In this document: piece after piece, positions 1-6,731 of the stretch | How positions within the stretch are numbered: the first letter of the stretch is position 1 | Layout: the number at the start of each line of letters is the position of its first letter | Assembly: GCA_903914045.1 (NCBI GenBank) | Contig: CAIWNO010000125.1 | Location: 1-14,316, forward strand | Direction of reading: 5' to 3' | Length of the DNA: 14,316 nt | From: an uncultured bacterium | Lineage (GTDB): Bacteria > Planctomycetota > Phycisphaerae > Phycisphaerales > SM1A02 | The notes under the pieces: generated by a model | The model's input: only the letters and a program-made list of their open reading frames with translations | The model's database searches: none | Told to the model about the DNA's origin: nothing | Translations under genes and position numbers: made by a program

Positions 1-752
1 CACTCCTGAACAAGGATGCTCAGCTCCTCTGGGATATCAAAATTTCGCTTGTGCAACGGCACCGCCATTTTGACCATGCCAATACTAAGCGGCGCACTGG
101 AGACATTTCCGATCTGTGGAGGCAGAACGGTTGGAATCACTTCGCCAGTCAACACCACATAAACCATGGCGCCAAAATTGTAGACATCGGTCTGCGCGGT
201 AATGGGCTGCAAATGCGCTTGCTCGGGGGCGATGTATCCCGGAGTTCCCTGAATTCTTTTCTTCACTTCATTGATCGCGCATGCCTGTCCCAAATCAATA
301 ATCTTGACCTGCTCATCACTCATCACCATGACGTTGATTGGCTTCATATCACTGTGCACAAATCCACGGCTATTCATGTGCTCTAGGCCGCGGGCAACTT
401 GAGCAAGCAGTTTGGCCGCGCCCAAAATATTTTTGGGCTTATAAAGATCAAGCGTGTCCGCGTCGACAAGCTCCATTAACAAACCCACTTCACTCACTTT
501 CAAAGATTTTTTTGTGCGCAATATTTTATGAATGCCACGAATATTTTCATGCTGCAACTTTGAGCCAATTTCAAATTCTTTTTCCACTTGGTCAATAAAT
601 CGATCGGACTTGTCATCCAAGCGAATCACATGCTTCAGAGCCCAAACCTGTTTGGTTTTAAGGTCCTGAACCACATACACCTCACTGGCTGCGCCAGTGC
701 CAATTTTCGCGATGACGCGATGACCAAAAATTTCAATAGGAAGTGCTGACAT
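1..752 (-). CDS. Ser/Thr protein kinase, N-terminal part (truncated by the window edge)
   Basis: Hanks-type protein kinase; 250 codons are visible from an ATG at 752 and the frame stays open to the left edge. Visible motifs: glycine-rich loop GTGAASEV at residues 18-25, the ATP-anchoring lysine in WALKHV (K40), a candidate helix-C glutamate at 59 or 61, catalytic loop HSDMKPIN (133-140, catalytic D135), DLG in place of DFG (153-155), and GTPGYIAPEQA (169-179) as activation segment and APE motif. All key catalytic residues are present, so an active kinase is likely. The residue before the catalytic aspartate is Ser rather than Arg, so it is a non-RD kinase. No membrane segment or sensor domain lies in the visible part; any such domain would be C-terminal and outside the window. 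It is 204 bases downstream of the PGRP-like gene on the same strand. Substrate unknown. Confidence 0.9.
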   Translation of the reverse strand, partial: MSALPIEIFGHRVIAKIGTGAASEVYVVQDLKTKQVWALKHVIRLDDKSDRFIDQVEKEFEIGSKLQHENIRGIHKILRTKKSLKVSEVGLLMELVDADTLDLYKPKNILGAAKLLAQVARGLEHMNSRGFVHSDMKPINVMVMSDEQVKIIDLGQACAINEVKKRIQGTPGYIAPEQAHLQPITAQTDVYNFGAMVYVVLTGEVIPTVLPPQIGNVSSAPLSIGMVKMAVPLHKRNFDIPEELSILVQE

Positions 753-956
753 AAATTGATAATGAAAAAAAGAAGCCCCAATAAACAAGCACGAATAACC
801 ACTTGTTTTTGCAACTTCAGCGTAACAAAGTGAGATTAACAACGCAAGAATATTTTAAATAAATTTCTTGATTTTACCCATTCAATACACGCCATTTCGA
901 CCAATATTCCCCAGAAACTTCGCCCCCACATCTATGAGCGTTTCAATTGGATTGAG
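753..956. other. AT-rich intergenic region upstream of the kinase gene
   Basis: This 204-base gap separates the PGRP-like gene from the kinase gene. It is richer in A and T than the flanking genes and holds two inverted repeats. One has arms CAAGAA at 845-850 and TTCTTG at 865-870 with an all-A/T centre. The other has arms AAACAAG at 783-789 and CTTGTTT at 802-808. Neither is followed on the minus strand by a convincing T-tract, so they are not clear terminators. The region probably carries the kinase promoter, but no clear -35/-10 pair can be chosen by eye. Confidence 0.4.
845..870. repeat. AT-rich inverted repeat, possible operator or hairpin
   Basis: Six-base perfect arms CAAGAA and TTCTTG flank a 14-base A/T-only centre. 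If one base is bulged, the pairing extends through ATTT/AAAT. It lies about 95 bases upstream of the kinase start and about 90 bases beyond the end of the PGRP-like gene. It could be a regulator site or a weak hairpin; function is not evident. Confidence 0.3.
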
Positions 957-1682
957 TCAAGATTGAGCAGCAATCAGTTGCGCTTCAAATTCGGCGGCGC
1001 TAAAGAATCGTCCTGGGCTGCTCACTTCCGCAACATCGCTGTGCAAATAAACTTGATCGGCGGGTATGTTCAATTCTTTTTGCAGCCGTCGAACCAGCAA
1101 AGCCAACTCACTCATTTGGTTGGCGGTGAATGGCCTTCTATCGCCGTTTCCAATTAAACAAATTCCAACCGAGTGACGGTTCAATTCATCGGCGGAAGGC
1201 GCGTGATGATTTGAAACTAATGTCACGGCTGAAGACAATCGAGAGGAACTATTTTTTGGTATCGAAGCCACATGCGCGCCTGGTTCTTGCCTATTCCAGC
1301 GTCGCGCGACTTCAATGTAGCCATCGGCAATGCCTTGACCATTTCCAATAATGAAGTGGTAGCCAATGCCGCTGGCATCGGCCGCGCCCTGAAGTCGCGC
1401 TACGGAAGCGGCGTCGCCAGCTGGCGTGCTTGAATGATGAATCACAATCGAAGTCCAACGTTGATGATCCAACTTTGCTTCGCGTGGAAGAATGCTGGAA
1501 TTTTTCGTGCCCACAACCATGGGGACCATGGCAAGCGGCTTTGGTCCATCCGCATCACCCAACACCAATAAACTACTGGTCAATGTTGCCGCCACCGCAA
1601 AGCCAGCCCACACCATGCGTGTGCGACGAGAGATAATGCTTTGGATATTTGCGTGCTTGAAGATTTGGATTCGAAGTGCCAT
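957..1682 (-). CDS. Membrane-anchored PGRP/N-acetylmuramoyl-L-alanine amidase (Amidase_2) fold protein, probably inactive as an amidase
   Basis: 241 residues from the ATG at 1682, which has a purine-rich AAGAAA about 8 bases upstream; an in-frame GTG at 1703 would add seven residues. A basic N-terminus (SRRTR) precedes one hydrophobic segment (about 23-42), so the domain is exported and either anchored or cleaved. The rest matches the Amidase_2/PGRP fold: strand SIVIHHSS carries the first zinc histidine (82/83), GYHFII gives the conserved tyrosine (108), and VGICLIGNG lies in the core. The segment HSDVAEVSSPGRFF supplies the second zinc histidine (214). At the third zinc ligand, Cys in active amidases (C130 of T7 lysozyme), there is Ser222, and the T7 Lys128 position is Val220. 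This resembles the SPG motif of non-catalytic animal PGRPs, so binding rather than cleavage of peptidoglycan is the better guess. Last gene of the rex cluster. Confidence 0.8.
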   Translation of the reverse strand: MALRIQIFKHANIQSIISRRTRMVWAGFAVAATLTSSLLVLGDADGPKPLAMVPMVVGTKNSSILPREAKLDHQRWTSIVIHHSSTPAGDAASVARLQGAADASGIGYHFIIGNGQGIADGYIEVARRWNRQEPGAHVASIPKNSSSRLSSAVTLVSNHHAPSADELNRHSVGICLIGNGDRRPFTANQMSELALLVRRLQKELNIPADQVYLHSDVAEVSSPGRFFSAAEFEAQLIAAQS

Positions 1683-1757
1683 AAATAATTTCTTCAAGAA
1701 CACTATCGGACAAATCTTCGTATGGCTTTGGCGAAATTTAAAAAATATTTTTTACAC

Positions 1758-2054
1758 TCAGCCAGTCGGTGGCGAGAGCCGCGCTCGTAAGGCTGGCTTG
1801 GGATTGCCAAAGACATCGGGCTCGGTCACCGGAGTGAAGCGATCTCGCAAATTATCCGAGCGTTCAAACTGATTGCGCGGCTCGCTTTCCGGAAACAAAA
1901 CTTTTTGGCAGCCTCCCGCCCACATCATGCAACCCATAGACATAAAAACCAAAAACCCAACCCTTCTACCACAACGAATTGTGGTGGGCTCAATCAGCGC
2001 CGCTGCGCAACCGTCTTGATTCATGACTTTCAATTCGAGCATGGAGGAACTCAT
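1758..2054 (-). CDS. Very small planctomycete-type lipoprotein
   Basis: 98 residues. The start codon overlaps the stop of the upstream lipoprotein gene as ATGA (2051-2054), which implies translational coupling. A basic stretch RCGRR and hydrophobic segment (about 32-47) end in a lipobox AGGC, with lipid-accepting Cys49. The predicted mature protein is only about 50 residues and contains FPESEPRNQFERSD followed by a Pro-rich, Arg-ending tail. Short lipoproteins with an FP...PR.Q(Y/F)(D/E)R pattern are, from memory, common in planctomycete genomes; this is recalled, not checked. The region before the hydrophobic segment is long for a signal peptide, so an internal Met (for example at 2024) could be the true start. 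Function unknown. Confidence 0.65.
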   Translation of the reverse strand: MSSSMLELKVMNQDGCAAALIEPTTIRCGRRVGFLVFMSMGCMMWAGGCQKVLFPESEPRNQFERSDNLRDRFTPVTEPDVFGNPKPALRARLSPPTG

Positions 2055-2719
2055 GGTACTGACTTCATTTCCACCTGCTTTTCGGCTTGAAAGTCATCAA
2101 TTGGCCACGGAATTGCCCGCTCAGTTTTCAGGGTCCTTCCAGTCCAACCATCCACATAGGTCACTACCACCAGGGCCGTGGCGTCCACAATAGTTGGCGG
2201 CGCTTGAATGGGCGTCTCTAGCAGATAGTGCGGACTTCCAAAGCCGCTTCGATACGCGTTGCGCAGTTGCAACGGCGACCAACGAGCCACGGCGAGTGGC
2301 ATCACTGCTCCCGCCGATTGAAGACTTGCCTCCAATGTCAAGTTGCCCGTCAATTGAATTGGATCACCCCGACCATCTTGGGCATTCACAAAGATCATCA
2401 CACGCTCGGGTTGCGCCAAGTTGTTGCCGGATTTTTTTTTAGGAAGAGCCCTAGACAAACTTCCAATTGAAATCTTGGCAACACGCGCGGTGGCTTGTTC
2501 CACTTGCGCGTCGGGCAACGTGGAAACAGACCCGGCCTTGATCGCAAGTTGCGCTTGAAGCTCCTCAACTTGAGCCTCCAATGCGGAGTTTTTGGCTTGC
2601 AGGTCTTGCACATTCTGGCGCAGCGCGTCCGCTGGACTAGGCGTCAATACCGTCGCATGGCACCCAGCCAAGTTCATGCATACAACACAGACCCATTTCA
2701 AACCTGTTGAATTTTTCAC
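2051..2719 (-). CDS. Coiled-coil lipoprotein of unknown function
   Basis: 222 residues, starting at a GTG that overlaps the rex stop codon (GTGA, 2716-2719), so it is very likely translated by coupling to rex. The N-terminus is a lipoprotein signal ending in the lipobox LAGC (lipid Cys20). Residues 31-62 form a heptad-like coiled coil rich in Ala, Gln, Glu and Leu (DALRQNVQDL, EAQVEELQAQL). After a linker containing PKKKSG, residues from about 105 look like a beta-rich globular domain with alternating hydrophobic residues (RVMIFVNAQ, ALVVVTYVDGW). I do not recognise this domain. Likely a periplasmic or outer-membrane-facing envelope protein that self-associates through the coil. The next gene overlaps its stop by ATGA. 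Confidence 0.75.
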   Translation of the reverse strand: MKNSTGLKWVCVVCMNLAGCHATVLTPSPADALRQNVQDLQAKNSALEAQVEELQAQLAIKAGSVSTLPDAQVEQATARVAKISIGSLSRALPKKKSGNNLAQPERVMIFVNAQDGRGDPIQLTGNLTLEASLQSAGAVMPLAVARWSPLQLRNAYRSGFGSPHYLLETPIQAPPTIVDATALVVVTYVDGWTGRTLKTERAIPWPIDDFQAEKQVEMKSVP

Positions 2720-3369
2720 TTCATCACCTTTATATCGTTGTTTGAAAGACGAATCTCAAACGCAAGCTGCTCCAGCGCGTCGGTGAAATCAACATTGACC
2801 ACCGCAATTCCACTGGGTAAATCCAGCCGTTTCGGCGCAAAATTAAGAATGCCACGAATTCCTGCATCGACCAAGCACTGGGCCACCTGCACCGCCGCAT
2901 CAGGTGGAACGGCAATCAGACCCAGTTGGACCTTGTTCTGTTTCACGGACTTCTTCAATTCACTCATGGGCTGAATCACCAATCCCGCAATCCGTTTGCC
3001 AACGGTCTTTTTCTCTTGATCAAAGGCCGCTACAAAATCGAAACCCTCATTTCGAAAGCGCGGGTAAGCCAACAGTGCTCTTCCAATATTTCCGGCGCCC
3101 ACCAAAACCGTCTTCCAAGTTTGATCCATTCCAAGAAGACAAAGCAATGCCTGGTGCAAGTCATGGGTTCTGTAGCCAACTCCGGGCCTTCCCAAAGAGC
3201 CAAAACATGCCAAATCCTTGCGAACTTGCGCGTCCTTCACCCCGGTTTGCGCGCCAAGTTGCTTGCTGCTTATGGAATTAGTTTGCATATCAAGTTGAGA
3301 TTGCAGAACCCGCAGGTACAGACTCATACGGCGACTGGTCGGTTTGGAAATGCGATCTGTATTTGGCAT
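2716..3369 (-). CDS. rex: Redox-sensing transcriptional repressor Rex
   Basis: 217 residues, a typical Rex length. Rex is a dimeric repressor that leaves its operators when NADH rises relative to NAD+, thereby controlling respiratory and fermentative genes. The N-terminal winged helix covers about 8-66, with PTSRRMSLYLRVL and the Rex signature VRKDLACFGSLGRPGVGY (49-66). A Rossmann NAD(H) domain follows: VLVGAGNIGRALL (GxGxxG at 91-96) and the acidic residue ending strand 2 (AAFD, D117). NFAP (177-180) and NVDFTDALEQLAFEI (192-206) match the C-terminal part, including the domain-swapped helix. The ATG at 3369 is chosen because it gives the standard lead-in PTSRRxSLYLR. It heads a tight minus-strand cluster with two lipoproteins and a PGRP-like protein. 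The gap to divergent metF is 27 bases. Confidence 0.96.
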   Translation of the reverse strand: MPNTDRISKPTSRRMSLYLRVLQSQLDMQTNSISSKQLGAQTGVKDAQVRKDLACFGSLGRPGVGYRTHDLHQALLCLLGMDQTWKTVLVGAGNIGRALLAYPRFRNEGFDFVAAFDQEKKTVGKRIAGLVIQPMSELKKSVKQNKVQLGLIAVPPDAAVQVAQCLVDAGIRGILNFAPKRLDLPSGIAVVNVDFTDALEQLAFEIRLSNNDIKVMK

Positions 3370-3396
3370 GGCGGAGATTCACAATAGACTATCCAC
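3370..3396. promoter_or_regulatory. Shared rex/metF divergent start region with a possible Rex half-site
   Basis: Only 27 bases separate the two divergent start codons. The gap contains TTCACAA (3379-3385), identical to one arm of the well-known Rex operator TTGTGAA-n-TTCACAA, but the matching left arm is not visible. On the minus strand a weak TATTGT could be a -10 for rex. At least one promoter must lie inside the opposite gene, or the transcripts must start almost at the start codon. Autoregulation of rex is plausible but not shown. Confidence 0.3.
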
Positions 3397-4305
3397 ATGC
3401 ATATTGCGGACATCCTTTCCCGCGACTCGGTGACCACGAGTTTCGAATTTTTTCCGCCGAAAAACGACGCGGGTTGGGATTCTTTGTTTCATGTCATCGC
3501 CGACTTTGAACGAATGCAGCCGTCGTTTGTCAGCGTCACGTATGGCGCGGGTGGCAACACTCGCACCCGCACTCATGAACTTGTGGTCCGTTTAAAAACC
3601 CAGACCAAGCTTGACCCCATTCCCCATCTCACTTGTGCCAACCACACCAAGGAAGATATTGAAAATATTTTAACGCAGTATGCGCAGTGCGGCGTCTCCA
3701 ACATTTTGGCGTTGCGCGGAGATGCTCCAATTGCGGGAAGTACGGCCAGTGATTTTCCACACGCCGCGGACTTGGTTAAGTTCATACGTCAATTCAATAG
3801 CCGCGGAACGCATTCAGATCCCCGTGGATTTGGAATTGGCGTGGCTGGATTTCCAGAAGGTCATCCAGACACACCAAACACGTTGGTTCAAATGGATCAT
3901 TTGCGCGCCAAGGTGGATGAGGGCGCCGACTACATTTGCAGTCAATTATTTTTTGACAACTCCGCTTTTATTGATTGGCAAGAGCGTTGCGAACTCGCTG
4001 GAATTCGTATTCCAGTGATGGCTGGCATTATGCCCATTACAAGTATTGCGGGACTAAAGCGCATGGCCGAATTGGCCGGCGGAACTAGATTCCCAGCAAA
4101 ACTGCTGCGCGCCGTGAAACGTTGTGAGCAAGATGCCGCCGCCGTGGAGCGAGTTGGAATTCACTGGGCCACCGAACAGTGCATGGCGCTTCTTGATCAT
4201 GGCGTGCGCGGAATTCATTTGTATACGCTTAATAAATCGGAAGCCACGCAAGCCATATTTCAAAATCTTGGCATTCAAACATCGTCTCAACTGCGCCAGC
4301 CATAA
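3397..4305 (+). CDS. metF: 5,10-methylenetetrahydrofolate reductase
   Basis: 302 residues, the normal length for bacterial MetF. It is an FAD enzyme that reduces 5,10-methylene-THF to 5-methyl-THF with NAD(P)H in the cytosol, supplying the methyl group for methionine synthase. The TIM-barrel motifs are in order: SFEFFPPK (15-22, catalytic Glu17 equivalent to E28 of E. coli), SVTYGAGG (46-53), HLTC (77-80), NILALRGD (102-109, D109 near the FAD), GFPEGHP (151-157), and CSQLFFDN (181-188, substrate Gln183). The C-terminus has the expected GIHLYTLN. No clear Shine-Dalgarno precedes the ATG. It stands alone on the plus strand, divergent from rex and converging on the TPR-type gene with 74 bases between stops. 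Confidence 0.96.
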   Translation: MHIADILSRDSVTTSFEFFPPKNDAGWDSLFHVIADFERMQPSFVSVTYGAGGNTRTRTHELVVRLKTQTKLDPIPHLTCANHTKEDIENILTQYAQCGVSNILALRGDAPIAGSTASDFPHAADLVKFIRQFNSRGTHSDPRGFGIGVAGFPEGHPDTPNTLVQMDHLRAKVDEGADYICSQLFFDNSAFIDWQERCELAGIRIPVMAGIMPITSIAGLKRMAELAGGTRFPAKLLRAVKRCEQDAAAVERVGIHWATEQCMALLDHGVRGIHLYTLNKSEATQAIFQNLGIQTSSQLRQP

Positions 4306-4379
4306 AATGAATTTTGGATTTGCTCAACGCCAGCGAAGCCGCGCTTGGTCATGCGCGTACCCGTCGCCAGATTTTTATT

Positions 4380-6014
4380 TCATTTCGGCGCGGCGGCATC
4401 CGGAGGCGAAACCGGCGCCTTTATTATTTGCGGCGACGTGTCGGTCGCGGGATCAACCCACAGCTTTCGCAAAATGAACGCCATATTTTCATCACCCACC
4501 GTTCCACGCAAAGCGAATAAACCCGACTTGACTGCGTCTTGATTGTTGAGCAAGTGTCCAATGTAGGCGTACAACAATCCGTATTGCGCCACATCGCGAC
4601 CAGCCTCAATGCGGCGGCTTGCTTCGAGTAGCGCTTTTTCAAGGCGGGGTCTTGGCGGAATTGTTTGCGGCCCCCAAGTCACATCCATCATTTCAGGATG
4701 ATCAACAAACAACTCGTGCAAGGTCAGCGCCGCTGAAGCCGCAAGGTTGGCGCTAATTTGACAATGCAACATTCCGGCAATGGCAAATGGATCATTCGGC
4801 CGAATTGCCAACGCCACCTGAAATCTTTTTTCAGCCACAAACGCGTTGCCTTCATACATGGCTCGCTGGCCTTGAGCCAGCAATTCATTAAATCTATTTT
4901 TCTGTTCGCCCGTCATGGAATCCACTCGCTGGCCATGCTTTAGAACCACCGCATAATCATCCAACGTCATGTTTATGCCAACACGCTTTTCGTTTTCTAT
5001 ATCAACGGGCTTGGCCGCGTCGGTTCCTGTGGAAGCAGTTCCATCCGACACGCCGTTGACTTCATCAGATGATTCTTTTTTATTTTTTAAATCTTTCTGA
5101 TCTGCCAGTTGTTTTTTCAATTGTTCATACGCGCCTAACAATCGATCGTGCGCGGCCTTGTCCTCTTTCGCTTTGTCCTCTTTAACCTTGTCCTTCACCT
5201 CGGCGGTCTTGTGCGCATCTTCCCAACTTTGCAATTTCCCCTCAAACTTCTGCTTCACTTGTTGAACAACCGCGTCGTACCCTTTGATACGGTTATCAAG
5301 CGGCTCCGTATTTTGCGACTGGCCTGGGATTTTTGGCTGGGGAGTTTTTTGCGCCATCACGGCATCGGTCGGTTGATAATTTTTAAACGGGTCATTAAAG
5401 CCCACGCCAATCGCGTCGGCTTTGATGGTGTTGTTGCGCAAATCCTCGCGCAACCTGGCGGTTTCATACAGCGACATTCGACCAGTGCCAATCTGATCAC
5501 GATCGCTTTCAAGTTTCACCCCACGTAAATTGCTCGCCGACATTGTTCCCATCTCGCCATTATTCAAGCGATATTGAGCGTACGGCGTGGCGGCCGCCTC
5601 CATGGCCCTGGATGAGGCCGTTGACAACGCAAGTCCTTGGCTATCAAAGCGCAGCGGTTCACGTTTTTTCCAATCATTTGGATTGTTGTCCGTTGGCAGA
5701 GCATTGCGATCATTTACTCGTTGCACCTGTCCCAAACTAGGCCTGCTTCCAGTTTGTTGGGAAACAATTTTTATAAAATCATCGTAGGGATTTATTCCAA
5801 GGCTTTGTGAAATGCTGCGCGTTTGTGAATTATCGCGTCGAACAGGTTTTGACGAGGAGGATGAAGTTGTGTTGACTCCACCAGAACCGATATGCAAGGA
5901 ACCATCAAGCGCATTCTGCGCAAATGCCATGGCGCCCGTGAACGCAATAAGTATGGCCACCATCTTGCCGACTGGCGATCTGGACAATTTCAGAATTGGC
6001 TCAATCAAACACAT
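4380..6014 (-). CDS. Exported protein with a charged coiled coil and a TPR-like region, unknown function
   Basis: About 544 residues from the ATG at 6014; longer in-frame starts up to 6071 would run into the divergent gene that begins at 6060. A hydrophobic segment at about 18-32 ends in AMAFA before Gln, a good signal-peptidase I site, so the protein is secreted to the periplasm. Next comes a Ser-rich stretch and a long low-complexity region. A very charged segment at about 245-313 (KDKVKEDKAKEDK, QLKKQLADQ) probably forms a coiled coil. A helical region at about 377-441 (LLAQGQRAMYEG, EKRFQVALAIRPNDPFA) reads like tetratricopeptide repeats, then a helical tail ends in a Pro/Ala-rich C-terminus. 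TPR plus coil suggests a scaffolding or assembly role; no enzyme motif is visible. No convincing ribosome binding site, so the exact start is uncertain. Confidence 0.7.
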   Translation of the reverse strand: MCLIEPILKLSRSPVGKMVAILIAFTGAMAFAQNALDGSLHIGSGGVNTTSSSSSKPVRRDNSQTRSISQSLGINPYDDFIKIVSQQTGSRPSLGQVQRVNDRNALPTDNNPNDWKKREPLRFDSQGLALSTASSRAMEAAATPYAQYRLNNGEMGTMSASNLRGVKLESDRDQIGTGRMSLYETARLREDLRNNTIKADAIGVGFNDPFKNYQPTDAVMAQKTPQPKIPGQSQNTEPLDNRIKGYDAVVQQVKQKFEGKLQSWEDAHKTAEVKDKVKEDKAKEDKAAHDRLLGAYEQLKKQLADQKDLKNKKESSDEVNGVSDGTASTGTDAAKPVDIENEKRVGINMTLDDYAVVLKHGQRVDSMTGEQKNRFNELLAQGQRAMYEGNAFVAEKRFQVALAIRPNDPFAIAGMLHCQISANLAASAALTLHELFVDHPEMMDVTWGPQTIPPRPRLEKALLEASRRIEAGRDVAQYGLLYAYIGHLLNNQDAVKSGLFALRGTVGDENMAFILRKLWVDPATDTSPQIIKAPVSPPDAAAPK

Positions 6015-6059
6015 GTCATTATCGTAACGATAGTGAATGTGCATTAGCATGGACAATTC

Positions 6060-6689
6060 ATGACAAATCAAGAATTCATTTCACCAAACCCCCATCAAAT
6101 TTCAAAAGTGGCCGTGACTATTGCGTTGCTCACGGTTGCCGCCGCAGTTGTATTTGGAATTTATGGTCCCAAAATCGCCGATCACCTCACGCATTTGGGT
6201 GGCGTTCCCCTTGGAGATGTTATTGAGGCCGCTCAAATTTTGCGCTCGAAAGCAATTCTTGCCTCCATGCAAAAAGAAAATGACACGGAGCTGAATGCTG
6301 ACCAACACATCGTTTCTCGATTTCTTGGGCGCACTTGCAGCGCTCCATATCTTTCGGAAATTGGTTACCACTTAATCAAAGTTTCACCGGCGTCGCTTCC
6401 AGGAGCGCCATTTCACTCAGTGGAGCTGATCTATAAAAATATGGAGGCGAATGGCGCGCACATTTTGGTGGTGTATCTCTTGGCTGATGATGGACAATAT
6501 GTGTGCTTCGACCCGTTGGGACGCACCATACCATTCATGCAAGACGATTCGATTATAGAAAATATTTCCGTGTCGACAGACGATGAGTCCATGGTTCTTA
6601 TTTGGAGCGATGGACCAGTGATTACTCTGGCTTATGTTGATGATCAGCAAGAGGCGGAAAAAATCCAAGCCTTTATCGATGTGCCCTGA
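6060..6689 (+). CDS. Single-pass membrane protein resembling the periplasmic half of an anti-sigma factor
   Basis: 209 residues with an ATG preceded by GGA at a suitable distance. A short cytoplasmic tail (about 15 residues) and one transmembrane helix (about 16-36) are followed by a periplasmic domain. The pattern LSEIGYHLIKVSPASLPGAP (98-117), then ELIYKN and a hydrophobic HILVVYL strand, and the C-terminal MVLIWSDGPVITLAYVDD (178-195) recall the extracytoplasmic domain of membrane-bound anti-sigma factors. The cytoplasmic zinc-binding or sigma-binding part is missing here, so it may be a stand-alone relative of that domain. The resemblance is by eye only and function is unknown. The region upstream is shared with the divergent TPR-type gene; metG follows after 42 bases on the same strand and may be cotranscribed. 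Confidence 0.65.
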   Translation: MTNQEFISPNPHQISKVAVTIALLTVAAAVVFGIYGPKIADHLTHLGGVPLGDVIEAAQILRSKAILASMQKENDTELNADQHIVSRFLGRTCSAPYLSEIGYHLIKVSPASLPGAPFHSVELIYKNMEANGAHILVVYLLADDGQYVCFDPLGRTIPFMQDDSIIENISVSTDDESMVLIWSDGPVITLAYVDDQQEAEKIQAFIDVP

Positions 6690-6731
6690 ATGTGTTCATA
6701 CACGCTTGCGCAAAATACTTAGACTGTCACC

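Noticed and set aside
51..598. Two plus-strand open frames over the left end
   Set aside because: Both are antisense to the kinase gene, which shows a continuous set of kinase motifs.
783..808. Hairpin AAACAAG/CTTGTTT followed by T's on the plus strand
   Set aside because: It resembles a terminator only on the plus strand, where no gene precedes it. The 12-base loop and A/T-rich stem make it weak.
5148..5528. Plus-strand open frame of 126 codons with Leu/Phe-rich, membrane-like translation
   Set aside because: It is antisense to the Lys/Glu/Asp-rich coiled-coil segment of the exported TPR-type protein, whose reverse complement necessarily reads as Leu and Phe.
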